From: Treponema sp.
GTDB taxonomy: Bacteria; Spirochaetota; Spirochaetia; Treponematales; Treponemataceae
Direction: 5' to 3'
DNA length: 54,471 nucleotides
Assembly (NCBI GenBank): GCA_017484285.1
Contig: JAFUTH010000008.1
Location: forward strand, 1 to 54,471
Made by a program: the position numbers and the translations under genes
Shown here: one piece after another, positions 30,560 to 40,180 of the stretch
How positions within the stretch are numbered: position 1 is the stretch's first letter
How the letters are laid out: every line of letters starts with the position of its first letter
The notes under the pieces: model-generated
Databases searched by the model: none
What the model saw: the letters and a program-made list of their open reading frames with translations, nothing else
Told to the model about the DNA's origin: nothing

Positions 30560-32413
30560 CTATGCGTTCAAGCGCTTTTCCAAATCGTCCAAGCACTCGC
30601 TGAGCTCTTTCGGCAAGTGTGAACCGAATTTTGGATAGTGGTTTTCGCGGATGTCTTTGACTTCCTTGAGCCAGCCTTCCTTGTCAACCTTTGTGATTTC
30701 GGGAAGGGTCTTTTTGTAGTACTCAGGCAATCCGTCTGTGTTGATTGCTCCGTCTTTCGGCATGAATCCGATTGGAGTATCGACATAGTTGTCTTTTCCG
30801 TCGCAGCGGTCGAAAATCCAAGCGAGAACGCGTGAGTTGTCGCCGTAGCCTGGCCACATGAATCCGCCTGGAAGATCTTTGTTGTTCTCGTCCTTGCGGA
30901 ACCAGTTAACGTAGAAGATTTTTGGCAATTTGTCCTGATCTTTTGCAGCCTTACCAACATTGACCCAGTGCTGGAAGTAGTCGCCCATGTTGTATCCACA
31001 GAACGGCAAGATTGCGAACGGGTCGCGGCGGATTTTACCGACTTCGCTAGCGTTGATTGTTGAAGCAGCGGTGATTTCTGAACCAACGATTGAACCCAAG
31101 AACACGCCGTGATTCCAGTTGCGGCTCTGATGTACGAGCGGAACTGTTGACGGGCGGCGACCGCCGAAGAGGATTGCGCTGATAGGCACGCCTTTCGGGT
31201 CTTCCCACTCTGGAGCGATACACGGACACTGACTTGCAGGTGCTGTGAATCGTGCGTTCGGGTGAGCGAATTCCTCGCCTTTTGGTGATTTGTCTTTTGG
31301 AAGAGCGTCACGAGTGTTGCCTTTCCAGTCAACAAGCTTGCCCTTTGCAGGGTAGCCGATTCCTTCCCACCAAACATCTCCGTCTTCTGTGAGGGCACAG
31401 TTTGTGAAGATTGTGTTCTTTGAAGCTGAAACAAGAGCGTTCTTGTTGCTTTCTGCAGAAGTTCCCGGTGCAACACCGAAGAAACCTGCTTCCGGGTTGA
31501 TAGCATAGAGGCGACCGTCTTCGCCGTATTTCATCCAAGCGATGTCATCACCGATTGTCTCGACCTTCCAGCCAGGGATTGTCGGGATAAGCATAGCGAG
31601 GTTTGTCTTACCACATGCTGACGGGAATGCACCAGTAACATATTTGACTTTGCCCTCTGGGTTTGTGAGCTTAAGGATGAGCATGTGCTCAGCAAGCCAG
31701 CCCTCTTCGTGAGCGATAACAGAAGCGATTCGGAGAGCGAAACATTTTTTGCCGAGAAGAGCGTTTCCGCCGTATCCTGAACCGTAAGACCAAACAAGGT
31801 GCTCTTCCGGGAACTGAGAGATGTATTTCTGCTCAACTGGAGCACAAGCCCACACGCCGTTGTCTTTTTCGCCGTTGTTGAGCGGTTTTCCGACTGAGTG
31901 GAGACATGGAACGAAGTCATCGCCCAAGTACTGCCACACTTTTTCGCCCGCGCGAGTCATGATGTCCATGTTGAGGACGACATACTCTGAGTCTGTAAGC
32001 TCGACACCGCACTTAGAGATTGGTGAGCCGAGAGGACCCATGCAGAATGGAATGACATACATTGTGCGTCCGTGCATACAGCCCTTGTAGAGGCCTTTCA
32101 TTGTAGCCTTGAGCTCAACAGGGTCAATCCAGTTGTTTGTCGGGCCCGCATCTTCCTGTTTTTTAGAAGAAATGAACGTTCGTTTTTCAACACGAGCAAC
32201 ATCAGAAGGATCTGAACGGAAGAGGTAGCTGTGCGGTTTTTTAGCCAACGGAGTAGCCAAACCTGAGTCCACGCACTTTTTAACGAGAGCGTCGTACTCT
32301 GCGGCAGAACCATCACAAACGACAACATTGTCAGGTTCACACATTTTTACGCATTCTTCGACCCACGCTTTGATTTTTGCGTTGGGGATTTCTGCAACAG
32401 TTTTAATAGCCAT
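30560..32413 (-). CDS. pckG: Phosphoenolpyruvate carboxykinase (GTP)
   Basis: A 617-residue GTP-dependent enzyme that interconverts oxaloacetate and PEP. The active-site loop is [15 protein letters not shown] with the reactive Cys and the nucleotide-binding Lys. Other family motifs are [18 protein letters not shown] near the N-terminus, [21 protein letters not shown], and [14 protein letters not shown]. Length and motifs fit the GTP class, not the ATP class (pckA). AAGGAG precedes ATG 32413. In fermenting gut bacteria this enzyme often runs towards oxaloacetate and succinate, but direction is not shown by sequence. Confidence 0.95.
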   Translation of the reverse strand: MAIKTVAEIPNAKIKAWVEECVKMCEPDNVVVCDGSAAEYDALVKKCVDSGLATPLAKKPHSYLFRSDPSDVARVEKRTFISSKKQEDAGPTNNWIDPVELKATMKGLYKGCMHGRTMYVIPFCMGPLGSPISKCGVELTDSEYVVLNMDIMTRAGEKVWQYLGDDFVPCLHSVGKPLNNGEKDNGVWACAPVEQKYISQFPEEHLVWSYGSGYGGNALLGKKCFALRIASVIAHEEGWLAEHMLILKLTNPEGKVKYVTGAFPSACGKTNLAMLIPTIPGWKVETIGDDIAWMKYGEDGRLYAINPEAGFFGVAPGTSAESNKNALVSASKNTIFTNCALTEDGDVWWEGIGYPAKGKLVDWKGNTRDALPKDKSPKGEEFAHPNARFTAPASQCPCIAPEWEDPKGVPISAILFGGRRPSTVPLVHQSRNWNHGVFLGSIVGSEITAASTINASEVGKIRRDPFAILPFCGYNMGDYFQHWVNVGKAAKDQDKLPKIFYVNWFRKDENNKDLPGGFMWPGYGDNSRVLAWIFDRCDGKDNYVDTPIGFMPKDGAINTDGLPEYYKKTLPEITKVDKEGWLKEVKDIRENHYPKFGSHLPKELSECLDDLEKRLNA

Positions 32414-32541
32414 GAAAATGCTCCTTAAAAATCAAATTTGCTTGAGATTATAGTGCTTTTTAAGATTCTAGGGAAGATAAAGACGCCCCAGTTTGCGCAG
32501 ATTTTCTCGACCAATACCGCCGTGTCTGCTAAAATAAACGC

Positions 32542-34002
32542 ATGAAGCGAATCTATTCAGTTTTTTTGCTGTTCTGTCTCCCGATTGCGAGCCTTTTTCC
32601 GCAGTTGTTCCGCGACTCGCTCGTTCCTGAGCCAAACCAGAGCGTCGTGCACGTCGGCTCGTATGACTGGGGCGCGTGCGTCGAAAAAATCGTCATCAAT
32701 ACGGGACGACCAATCGCTCCCGAGTCGGTCAAGGCAGAAGAGTTTGAAATCAGCCGCATTTTGTACCCAAAAGGAACAAACGTGGGCATGACAAAGGGCG
32801 AGCTCACCATTACAGGCGCGTTTGTCTCGACTGAGCAGGGCGAAAAAGCAGATTCAGCAGAGCCGTACATCACGATTCTCACCGACGTGTATCCCGAGGC
32901 AGAGAATTCAAATCCGTTCGTTTCTATTTCATTCAGCGGACGATTCTACAATTATTACGGCTATAAAATCACAAACTCACGCCTTTCCATCAGCATTTCG
33001 CATCTCAAAGGATTCGTAAACAAAGAAGCCGCGCGCTTTTCGACAGCAAAGTACACGTACACCGTTCCCGCAACCGATGAAGAAAAGAGCGACCCGCGCT
33101 ATGAAGAACAGACCGTCACGCTCCCCTATGCCGTGTACATTCCGCAAAAAGCAAAAAAAGTGCCGCTCATTCTTTGGTTTCACGGCATGGGCGAAAGCGG
33201 CACGAACATCTATCAGGTGCTTTTTGGCACAAAGGCAAACGCACTCGCCGACGAGCGCATTCAGAGCCATTTTAAGAACGGAGCCGCCGTCCTCGCGCCA
33301 CAATGTCCAACGGGCTGGCTTGAGACAACCGAAGAAAGCAAACTCGGCCCGCGCTACTGGGCGCCCGTAGACAGAGACGCGCCGGTCAACAAAGTAAAAA
33401 GGCCGCTGTCCGATTTTCTTAGCCGCGTGCTCGGCTTCGACGACACGCCAAAGCAAGAGCGCATTCCCTTTGCCGCCGTTTCGTACTACACCGAGCCAAT
33501 CAAAAAACTCTTGTACACATTTTTGGCAGAGCATCCCGAAATCGACCGTGACCGAATCTACGTCGGCGGGTACTCGGCGGGTGGCTACATGACGATGAAC
33601 ATGCTCATTCAGTGCCCCGAACTCTTTGCGGCTGGCTTTCCGATTTGCGAATTCTATCTCGACAGCAAAATCACCGACAGCCAGATAAAATCCCTTGCCG
33701 AAAAGCCGCTCTGGTTCACGTACGCGCTCAATGACGAGAGCGTCAATCCCGAGAAGAATTCAATCGCCACCATCGCCCGCCTCAGAGACGCCGAGGCAAA
33801 AAATCTGCATGTGTCGGAATTCCGCAGTGTCGTCGACATGAGCGGGCAGTTTCTTTTAAAACGCGATGCCGACAAAGATGACGATGAGTACGGTCTTCCC
33901 TACGAATATGAAGGACACGCAAGCTGGATATACGTACTCAACGATGCCTGCAAAGACAAGGACGGAACGCTGTTTGACTGGCTGAGCCACCAAAAACGAT
34001 AA
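32542..34002 (+). CDS. Secreted alpha/beta-hydrolase esterase with N-terminal Ig-like domain
   Basis: A 486-residue protein with a signal peptide (residues 1-20, cleavage after FPQ or nearby). Residues about 30-170 look like the beta-sandwich that precedes some EstA/PHB-depolymerase-type esterases. The hydrolase domain shows the oxyanion region LILWFHGMGESG, the nucleophile elbow GGYSAGGYMTMN, an Asp in FTYALNDESVNP and the His in YEGHASWIYVLND. It probably removes ester groups from plant polysaccharides or similar compounds outside the cytoplasm. It is a single gene, divergent from pckG, with a TAAAAT -10-like sequence near 32528. Confidence 0.82.
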   Translation: MKRIYSVFLLFCLPIASLFPQLFRDSLVPEPNQSVVHVGSYDWGACVEKIVINTGRPIAPESVKAEEFEISRILYPKGTNVGMTKGELTITGAFVSTEQGEKADSAEPYITILTDVYPEAENSNPFVSISFSGRFYNYYGYKITNSRLSISISHLKGFVNKEAARFSTAKYTYTVPATDEEKSDPRYEEQTVTLPYAVYIPQKAKKVPLILWFHGMGESGTNIYQVLFGTKANALADERIQSHFKNGAAVLAPQCPTGWLETTEESKLGPRYWAPVDRDAPVNKVKRPLSDFLSRVLGFDDTPKQERIPFAAVSYYTEPIKKLLYTFLAEHPEIDRDRIYVGGYSAGGYMTMNMLIQCPELFAAGFPICEFYLDSKITDSQIKSLAEKPLWFTYALNDESVNPEKNSIATIARLRDAEAKNLHVSEFRSVVDMSGQFLLKRDADKDDDEYGLPYEYEGHASWIYVLNDACKDKDGTLFDWLSHQKR

Positions 34003-34040
34003 AAAATGTTTGTTTCGTTTTACTATTTTAAAAACTGCGG

Positions 34041-34064
34041 TATAATAGCGAGGTGAGGTAGCTA
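34041..34064 (+). promoter_or_regulatory. -10 element and ribosome site of the small secreted protein
   Basis: TATAAT at 34041-34046, followed by GAGGTGAGG just before ATG 34064. The -35 is weak (TTTACT about 16 bases upstream). Confidence 0.45.
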
Positions 34065-34513
34065 TGTTCAAAAAATTCGTTATTATCTGCGCTCTACTTT
34101 CCGTTTTTTCAGCAATCGCAGTCGCACAAATAAAGGATCAAACGCGCATCTACGATATCGATGACGAAAACTATATGTGGTATGAGTTCAAAATCCGCCA
34201 ATTCAAAAAGCCGTTTAAATTTTTCGCATTCAAAACCGATGAGCAGCGCAATAACCGTACGGTTCAGCTTTTCAAAAGCCAGGGCTGGGGCATGGGCCCG
34301 CACGAGACAATCACTGAGTTCTACAACTTCAACGCAGGCGAAAAAACAAAATTGTGGGACGAAGAACTCAAGCCAGTCATGAAAAAAGAAGGCTACAAAT
34401 ACGCGTTCACCACCTACAAGTCAACAAACGAAGACAACACGACGGTGTACCTGTACACGTTCTACTACGACAAAGACCACGATGATTTGTACATGCTAAA
34501 GTCGTACAAATAG
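34064..34513 (+). CDS. Small secreted protein of unknown function
   Basis: A 149-residue protein with a clear signal peptide (FVIICALLSVFSAIAVAQ, cleavage after residue 21 or so). The mature part is rich in Lys, Tyr, Phe and Asp, with YMWYEFKIRQFKKPFKFFAF and repeated aromatic strands (YLYTFYYDKDHDDLY) that suggest a small beta-rich domain. It has its own promoter and ends three bases before the convergent ABC ATPase gene. I do not recognise the family. Export to the periplasm is the only safe statement. Confidence 0.7.
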   Translation: MFKKFVIICALLSVFSAIAVAQIKDQTRIYDIDDENYMWYEFKIRQFKKPFKFFAFKTDEQRNNRTVQLFKSQGWGMGPHETITEFYNFNAGEKTKLWDEELKPVMKKEGYKYAFTTYKSTNEDNTTVYLYTFYYDKDHDDLYMLKSYK

Positions 34514-34515
34514 CG

Positions 34516-35304
34516 TTATTCTCCGAGCATCATTCTGTCGTTTAACTCGCCGACCGCGTTGAATTTGGCGAGCAAATCTTCGGGCTTGAGATTCTTTTTT
34601 TCTTCTCCGCGCACATCGTATACGATTCTGCCTTTCATCATCATGATGAGGCGGTTTCCGTAGCGAATTGCGTGGCGCATATTGTGCGTGACCATGAATG
34701 TGGTGAGACGATCCTGCTCAACGAATTTTTCGGTGAGTTCAAGCACCTTTGCCGCTGTTTTCGGGTCGAGCGCAGCAGTATGCTCATCAAGCAAAAGCAA
34801 TTCCGGCTTTTTGAGCGTTGCCATGAGCAACGTGAGAGCCTGTCGCTGTCCGCCAGAGAGAAGTCCGACCTTGCTCGTAAGGCGAGATTCAAGCCCCAAG
34901 TCGAGCATAGCAAGTTTCTCGCGATAAATTGCCTTCTCTTCTTTTTTGATGCCCCATTTGAGTGTGCGCGTATTTCCGCGACGGAGAGCCATCGCAAGAT
35001 TCTCTTCGATTTCCATATTGGCAGCGGTTCCCATCATCGGATCTTGAAACACGCGCCCCAAAAAAGCCGCGCGCTTGTATTCGGGCATTGCCGTAACGTC
35101 CAAGTCATTCAGTTTGATAGAGCCCGTGTCACACGAATGAACGCCTGCAATCAAATTGAGCAGCGTAGACTTTCCCGCGCCGTTTCCGCCGATAATCGTA
35201 ACAAAATCGCCATCTTCAAGCGTGAGCGAAATATCGTGAAGCGCGCGTTTTTCAGTGATTGTTCCCGGGTTAAATGTCTTTGATACATGTGATATTTGCA
35301 GCAT
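34516..35304 (-). CDS. ABC transporter ATP-binding protein (TrpZ/COG1101 type)
   Basis: A 262-residue ATPase with Walker A GGNGAGKSTLLN, Q-loop VFQDPMMGTA, ABC signature LLSGGQRQALTLL, Walker B LLLLDEHTAALDP and switch His in VTHNMRHAIRYG. The DEHTAALDP form and the GTAANMEIEENLA stretch are characteristic of the COG1101 group, which works with COG4120 permeases in uptake of small molecules such as tryptophan or tyrosine. ATG 35304 is chosen because AAGGAAA precedes it and the ATPase fold begins there. The permease gene ends one base upstream of the start. Confidence 0.85.
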   Translation of the reverse strand: MLQISHVSKTFNPGTITEKRALHDISLTLEDGDFVTIIGGNGAGKSTLLNLIAGVHSCDTGSIKLNDLDVTAMPEYKRAAFLGRVFQDPMMGTAANMEIEENLAMALRRGNTRTLKWGIKKEEKAIYREKLAMLDLGLESRLTSKVGLLSGGQRQALTLLMATLKKPELLLLDEHTAALDPKTAAKVLELTEKFVEQDRLTTFMVTHNMRHAIRYGNRLIMMMKGRIVYDVRGEEKKNLKPEDLLAKFNAVGELNDRMMLGE

Positions 35305-35305
35305 T

Positions 35306-36238
35306 TTATTTTCCTTCTTTTGCGACCGACACGGCGACTTTCTTTTTGAGCACTTTCTTTTTTGCGACAGGAATTGCAAGCGCGATAACGACGATGATTG
35401 CCGTAAGCAGTTTGAGGTCGCTCGATTTGAGACCAAGTTGCAAGACAATCGCGATAATCAATCGATAGACCACCGAACCAAGCAAGATTGAAAGCAGCGT
35501 GACATAGAATGCAAAGCGTTTGTTGAACCATGCGAAAATGCTCTCGCCCAAAATGATTGACGCCAAACCAATGACGATTGCACCTGTTCCCATGCCCACG
35601 TCTCCGTAGCCCTGCTGCTGCGCAACGAGTGCACCCGAAAGCGCGATAAGCCCGTTTGAAAGCATGAGCCCGAGCAACTTCATTTTGTCGGTGTCAACGC
35701 CCATTGCGCGCACCATTTTTTCGTTGTTGCCGGTCGCACGGATACAAGAGCCAAGCTCCGTTCCACAGAACCAGTAGAGCAGCACAATCAACACGATGCC
35801 GAAAATAACTCCAACGATGAACGAAGCAATATTCGGTGTGATGCCAAATCTATCCTGCATATTCGTCATGATAGTTTGTACGCCCAGGAGAGGTGTATTT
35901 GACTTACCCATGATGCGGATATTGATTGAATAGAGCGCAATCATCGAAAGAATTCCCGCCAAGATTTCGTGGATTTTGAGTTTCGTGTGCATGAGACCCG
36001 TAGCCAAGCCAGCGACAAGCCCCGTAAAAAACGCGATAAGAACGGCAAACAGCGGATTCATACCTTTTGTGACCAAAATAGCGCACGTTGAACCGCCAAG
36101 CGCAAACGAGCCGTCACACGTCATATCAGCAATGTTAAGAATTCGGAACGTGAGATACACGCCGAGCGTCATAATTCCCCAAAGCAAGCCCTGGGCAACC
36201 GCGCCCTGAGCCGCACCTAAGATGCTAAGAATATTCAT
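35306..36238 (-). CDS. ABC transporter permease (COG4120 type)
   Basis: A 310-residue inner-membrane protein with about nine hydrophobic segments, similar to branched-chain-amino-acid-type permeases. Typical features are GLLWGIMTLGVYLTFRILNIADMTCDGSF near the start and ELGSCIRATGNNEKMVRAMG, the cytoplasmic loop that contacts the ATPase. ATG 36238 is chosen because the hydrophobic family N-terminus begins there. It is paired with the ATPase gene downstream. The binding lipoprotein (COG2984), usually the first gene of such operons, is not here; gltX is divergent immediately upstream. Confidence 0.85.
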   Translation of the reverse strand: MNILSILGAAQGAVAQGLLWGIMTLGVYLTFRILNIADMTCDGSFALGGSTCAILVTKGMNPLFAVLIAFFTGLVAGLATGLMHTKLKIHEILAGILSMIALYSINIRIMGKSNTPLLGVQTIMTNMQDRFGITPNIASFIVGVIFGIVLIVLLYWFCGTELGSCIRATGNNEKMVRAMGVDTDKMKLLGLMLSNGLIALSGALVAQQQGYGDVGMGTGAIVIGLASIILGESIFAWFNKRFAFYVTLLSILLGSVVYRLIIAIVLQLGLKSSDLKLLTAIIVVIALAIPVAKKKVLKKKVAVSVAKEGK

Positions 36239-36331
36239 ACGTGAGAGTATAAGGAATTTACGCTCTATTTTCAATTCTTTCTTAATTCATTATAATGGCT
36301 ACGAAATTTATTTTTATACAGAGGCTTTTTT

Positions 36332-37903
36332 ATGTCAGAAGTTAGAGTTCGATACGCACCGTCACCCACAGGATTGCAGCACATCGGTGGCGTGCGCACG
36401 GCATTGTTCAATTATCTTTACGCTCGTTCTCAGGGCGGAAAATTCATTCTCCGATTGGAAGACACCGACCGCACGCGCTTTTCAGAAGCGTATGTAAAAA
36501 ATCTGTACGACACGATGGCGTGGCTCGGCATTGACTGGGACGAAGGCGGCTCAAAGGGCGGCGAATACGGCCCGTATGTTCAGAGCGAGCGGTTTGAGCT
36601 TTACAAAAAATACGCGCAGGAACTCGTGGACAAAGGCGAAGCCTACTACTGTTTCTGCGATGCTGAACGCTTAGAGCGAATCAAAAAAATCCAGACCGAA
36701 AACAAAATGGCTCCGGGCTACGACCGAAACTGCCGCCACCTCACACCCGAGGAAATCAAGGCGAATCTCAACGCAGGAAAGCCTTATGTTATCCGACTCA
36801 AAGTGCCGCTCGAAGGCGAAACGACCTTCCACGACCATCTTCTTGGCGACATCACATGGAAAAACGAGGACATTTCTCCAGACCCCGTTTTGCTCAAATC
36901 CGACGGATTCCCCACCTATCACTTGGCAAACATCGTTGACGACCACTTGATGAAAGTTTCTCATGTTATGCGCGCTCAGGAATGGATTCCTTCAACGCCG
37001 CTCCATGTGCAGATGTACCGTGCGTTCGGCTGGGAGCACCCAGAATTCTGCCATCTTCCGATGGTCAACGGCTCGGACGGCAAAAAACTTTCTAAACGAC
37101 ACGGCTCAACTTCACTCAACGAATTCCGTGCGAGAGGCTATTTGCCGCAGGCAATCGTGAACTATGTCGCGCTTTTGGGCTGTTCTTACGAGGAAGGGCG
37201 CGATTTCTACACGCTCGGTGAACTTGCAGAGAGATTCAAACTTGAGCATTTGAACAAAGCACCTGCCGTTTTCGACTACAAAAAGCTCGAATTCTACAAC
37301 GCGAACTACATTCGCCAGCTTTCAACCGAAGAACTCTACAAATGGACGCTTCCGTTCATCACGGGCACGGGCGACGCAACACTTGAAATCAATCCCGAAA
37401 ACCCGCAGCCAAAACCGAATGTCGGTCCCGAATTCAGCGGTGTCGCACTCGGAGATGACGGCGAGCCGTACTGCGTGGATAAGAGCATGAATATGACCAG
37501 CAGCGATGTCAAAAAAACGCTCATGGGTCTCATGCCGCTCATTCAGGAACGCCTAAAGTTCCTCACCGAAGCCGCGGAGATGGTGCACTTTATGTTCACC
37601 GAACCAGCAGTTCCGCCCGTTGAGCAGCTTATCCCCAAAAAGCTCGACCAAGCCAAAACCAAAGAGGTGCTTGAAAATGCACGCGAATTCGTTGCAAAAG
37701 TGTTCGAACTTGACCATGAGGGCGCGGAAAATTTCGCAAAAGCAAAAGCCGAAGAATTGGGAATCAAACTCGGCGACTTTATGATGCCAGTCCGTATGGC
37801 TGTCACGGGAAGCCGCGTTTCTCCGCCGCTCATTGGCTCAATCGCCGTGCTTGGAAAAGAGCGTGCATTGGCTCGCCTTGAAAAAGCAATCGCAACGTTG
37901 TAG
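36332..37903 (+). CDS. gltX: Glutamyl-tRNA synthetase
   Basis: A 523-residue class I aminoacyl-tRNA synthetase that charges tRNA-Glu. The HIGH-type motif is in APSPTGLQHIGGVRTALFNYL near residue 10-25, and the KMSKS-type loop reads GKKLSKRHGS near residue 251. DTDRTRFSEAYVKNLYDTMAWLGIDWDEG is family-typical. An insertion-like stretch rich in Pro (about residues 345-385) precedes the anticodon-binding helices. -10-like TATAAT lies at 36291-36296. A lipoprotein and an HD-domain gene follow closely on the same strand. Confidence 0.95.
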   Translation: MSEVRVRYAPSPTGLQHIGGVRTALFNYLYARSQGGKFILRLEDTDRTRFSEAYVKNLYDTMAWLGIDWDEGGSKGGEYGPYVQSERFELYKKYAQELVDKGEAYYCFCDAERLERIKKIQTENKMAPGYDRNCRHLTPEEIKANLNAGKPYVIRLKVPLEGETTFHDHLLGDITWKNEDISPDPVLLKSDGFPTYHLANIVDDHLMKVSHVMRAQEWIPSTPLHVQMYRAFGWEHPEFCHLPMVNGSDGKKLSKRHGSTSLNEFRARGYLPQAIVNYVALLGCSYEEGRDFYTLGELAERFKLEHLNKAPAVFDYKKLEFYNANYIRQLSTEELYKWTLPFITGTGDATLEINPENPQPKPNVGPEFSGVALGDDGEPYCVDKSMNMTSSDVKKTLMGLMPLIQERLKFLTEAAEMVHFMFTEPAVPPVEQLIPKKLDQAKTKEVLENAREFVAKVFELDHEGAENFAKAKAEELGIKLGDFMMPVRMAVTGSRVSPPLIGSIAVLGKERALARLEKAIATL

Positions 37904-37924
37904 TAAAACAAAAAGGAGCGGGGT

Positions 37925-38518
37925 ATGAAAAAAATGCAGACTAGCACTTGTTCGCTTTTCGGTGTTATCTTGGCACTTTTCTGCATCATCGGGTGTGCCT
38001 CGACATCGAAAGCGCCCCGCTCGCTACAGACAACCTCTTCAAAAATACAAAGCATCAAAACTGCTGAAGAGGTTGCCACAAATTACGGCATGGGCGTGCT
38101 TTGCGACACCCGAAAACCCGAAAACAAAACGACGACCATCTCACTGAGCGACTTCTACACGACAGAAATTTTTGTCGCCGCCGACGAGTCGCGAGACGAG
38201 GTTGTTGTCTTCACCACCCTAAAAGCCGGTGATGGCAAGAAAATAACCTTTTCGTATCTTTCGATAGCCGGAGAACGCTCATCAACCATTGAATACCACA
38301 TCGATATTGGAAGATTCTATCTGCACAATGACGAGTCTTTGTGTGAGCTAGATGCGTCAGGCTACTATCTTGCAACCGACCTGTACGAGAGCTGGACGCA
38401 AGCATTGGGAAATATCCGTCAGCGACTTGAAAACGATTTCAATACGCTGTTCTCGATTACGTTTGCAGAACAGATAAACGAACAGCAACGGGCAGTAATT
38501 GCCAAAAAGAAAAAATGA
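37925..38518 (+). CDS. Lipoprotein of unknown function
   Basis: A 197-residue protein with a lipoprotein signal peptide: the lipobox CIIGC gives Cys24 or so as the lipid site. The mature part has no domain I recognise; it alternates beta-type strands (EIFVAADESRDEVVVFTTL, STIEYHIDIGRFYLHND) and ends in a Lys-rich helix. AAAGGAG precedes ATG 37925, 21 bases after gltX. Its last four bases overlap the start of the HD-domain gene, so the two are translationally coupled and may work together. Confidence 0.75.
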   Translation: MKKMQTSTCSLFGVILALFCIIGCASTSKAPRSLQTTSSKIQSIKTAEEVATNYGMGVLCDTRKPENKTTTISLSDFYTTEIFVAADESRDEVVVFTTLKAGDGKKITFSYLSIAGERSSTIEYHIDIGRFYLHNDESLCELDASGYYLATDLYESWTQALGNIRQRLENDFNTLFSITFAEQINEQQRAVIAKKKK

Positions 38519-39228
38519 CAGAAACACAGGCAGCAAACGATACATTTCAGTCACACATCAGCTTGCTTCTCGCGATTTTTGACGAGAAGCAGCCGATTCA
38601 AAAAGACGGCACATTCTCCCTCGACGCGGTAAAGGAAACCTCGCTAGCAATGGCAGATTGTATCATTGCGAACAAAGAGGAACTTGCCGCGCTCAAAGCA
38701 TGGATGGAAGGTCACGAATTTTGGACAAGCCCTGCAAGCACGCGCTTTCACGGGAATGTCAAAGGCGGGCTTGCCGCTCATTCACTTTTGGTGGCAGTTC
38801 AATCACTCCGCTTCGCCGTTCCGTTTGCTGAAAACTTCGCGCTTTCAAAACGGAGCGACAAATTCTCGTTCACCGCGGAAGATGTGTTCATTTCGGCATT
38901 TGCGCACGATTTCTGCAAAGCGGGCACCTATGCCACTGAAAGCCGAAAAACAAAAGACTTCAACGGCAACTGGAAATATGAGCCGTACTACAAAACAAAA
39001 TCAGACTCACGAAACCTCGGTCACGGAAACGAGTCGGTGTTGCTCTTGCTTGAGTCAATGCCGAGTCTTCTCAAAAACCGTACGGTTATCGAGGCAATCA
39101 AATGCCACATGGGATTTTCTGATTTAAGCCCGATGGAAACCTACAACTACTCGAATCTTCTGCAAAATCCGCTCGTGCTTTTGATTCAGCTCGCTGACCA
39201 GAGCGCGGCTCAGTGGTGGGATTTATAA
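38515..39228 (+). CDS. HD-domain phosphohydrolase-like protein
   Basis: A 237-residue cytoplasmic protein. The likely metal site is made by His in GGLAAHSLLVA, the HD pair in SAFAHDFCKAG, and a later His in KCHMGFSD. Such proteins hydrolyse nucleotides or nucleic acids, but a substrate cannot be named. The spacing resembles short HD proteins associated with phage or RNA turnover. It is the last gene of the gltX-lipoprotein-HD group, overlapping the lipoprotein by four bases (ATGA). Confidence 0.72.
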   Translation: MTETQAANDTFQSHISLLLAIFDEKQPIQKDGTFSLDAVKETSLAMADCIIANKEELAALKAWMEGHEFWTSPASTRFHGNVKGGLAAHSLLVAVQSLRFAVPFAENFALSKRSDKFSFTAEDVFISAFAHDFCKAGTYATESRKTKDFNGNWKYEPYYKTKSDSRNLGHGNESVLLLLESMPSLLKNRTVIEAIKCHMGFSDLSPMETYNYSNLLQNPLVLLIQLADQSAAQWWDL

Positions 39229-39242
39229 ACGCAGCCAAAAAC

Positions 39243-39270
39243 AAAAAAAAGCCCTTCCGTATGGAAAGGC
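39243..39270 (-). terminator. Terminator of the tRNA gene
   Basis: On the minus strand GCCTTTCC-ATAC-GGAAGGGC is followed by a run of Ts, five bases after the tRNA 3' end. Confidence 0.8.
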
Positions 39271-39274
39271 TGAG

Positions 39275-39347
39275 TGGGACATCCTGGATTTGAACCGGGG
39301 ACCAAAGGATTATGAGTCCTCTGCTCTAACCGCTGAGCTAATGTCCC
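39275..39347 (-). tRNA. tRNA with CAU anticodon (tRNA-Ile2 or elongator tRNA-Met)
   Basis: The reverse strand folds as a 73-nt cloverleaf: acceptor GGGACAT/ATGTCCC, D-arm TTAGCTCAGCGGTTAGAGC, anticodon loop CTCATAA and T-loop GGTTCAAATCC. CCA is not encoded. The TTAGCTCAG-GGTTAGAGCAG D-arm and the TTGGTC variable loop resemble E. coli tRNA-Ile2 (lysidine-modified CAU) more than elongator tRNA-Met. It is not the initiator, which lacks these features. Confidence 0.88.
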
Positions 39348-39405
39348 GAACTTCAAAAATGAAGTGACGCTAGTATATCAGATTTCAATCGCTCAGGTCA
39401 ACGAA

Positions 39406-40173
39406 CTATTTTTCAAAAACCGTGTATTCATCGTCGATTTCGGCATTCTCACCGATGTCGTCAAAACGGCAGGCGGTGCCGCTCATGCACGAATCAGAAA
39501 GCGCTGCGTACTCGGGGAATTGCCCGCTGATTTTTTTGATTTCTGCGGCACAGATTCTTGAAAAAGCGTATGCTCCGTCGGGGCGAAGATGGCTGTTGTC
39601 GGCTTTTCCTTCGGGGAAATTCTCGTAAAGCCCCGCATCGAAATTCATGTAGAATCGGCGGGATTTTTCTTCGCCCTCTTTTGAAAGAAACGCCATTGTA
39701 AGCGCGTTCATGTCAATGCACGGAACATTTTCTTCCGCCGCCGTTTCGACAATCGCTTGGGGATAGTCGCCGTGAGAATTCACAAGCACACCGTTTTCAA
39801 ACATGCGCCGCGCCATCGGCGTTAAGAGCACGGGAAGCACACCCTTAGAACGCAATTCACGCACAAAATACGAAAGATTCTTTCGGAATGCCCCGCCCTT
39901 TTCGGGCGAAGTGTAGCGCGTGGGGTCGGCGATTTTCTCGTCATTGTGCGCAAACTGAATCAAAGCAAAGTCGCCTTTTTTGGCTTCGGTCATGACGCGC
40001 GTAAATCTGCCTTCGTCAATAAATGACTTCGTGCTCCGCCCATTCCGCGCAAAATCAAGCCATTCAGTCGTGTCGGGGAAAAATCGCCGCAATTCCTGCA
40101 CCCACCCCGTCTGCGGATAGGTAGAGAAATCGTTGTACTGCATGATTGAATCGCCAAGACATAAAACTCGCAT
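39406..40173 (-). CDS. SGNH/GDSL hydrolase, rhamnogalacturonan acetylesterase-like
   Basis: A 255-residue esterase. Block I is GDSIMQ with the nucleophile Ser, the Gly block is ARNGRSTKSF, block III is QFAHNDEK, and block V is DNSHLRPDGA with catalytic Asp and His. This arrangement matches rhamnogalacturonan acetylesterase-type CE12 proteins, which deacetylate pectin. No signal peptide is visible, so it may act on imported, acetylated oligosaccharides. AGGAC precedes ATG 40173. It follows glmS after seven bases, so the two are probably one transcript. Confidence 0.82.
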   Translation of the reverse strand: MRVLCLGDSIMQYNDFSTYPQTGWVQELRRFFPDTTEWLDFARNGRSTKSFIDEGRFTRVMTEAKKGDFALIQFAHNDEKIADPTRYTSPEKGGAFRKNLSYFVRELRSKGVLPVLLTPMARRMFENGVLVNSHGDYPQAIVETAAEENVPCIDMNALTMAFLSKEGEEKSRRFYMNFDAGLYENFPEGKADNSHLRPDGAYAFSRICAAEIKKISGQFPEYAALSDSCMSGTACRFDDIGENAEIDDEYTVFEK

Positions 40174-40180
40174 GTTCGTC

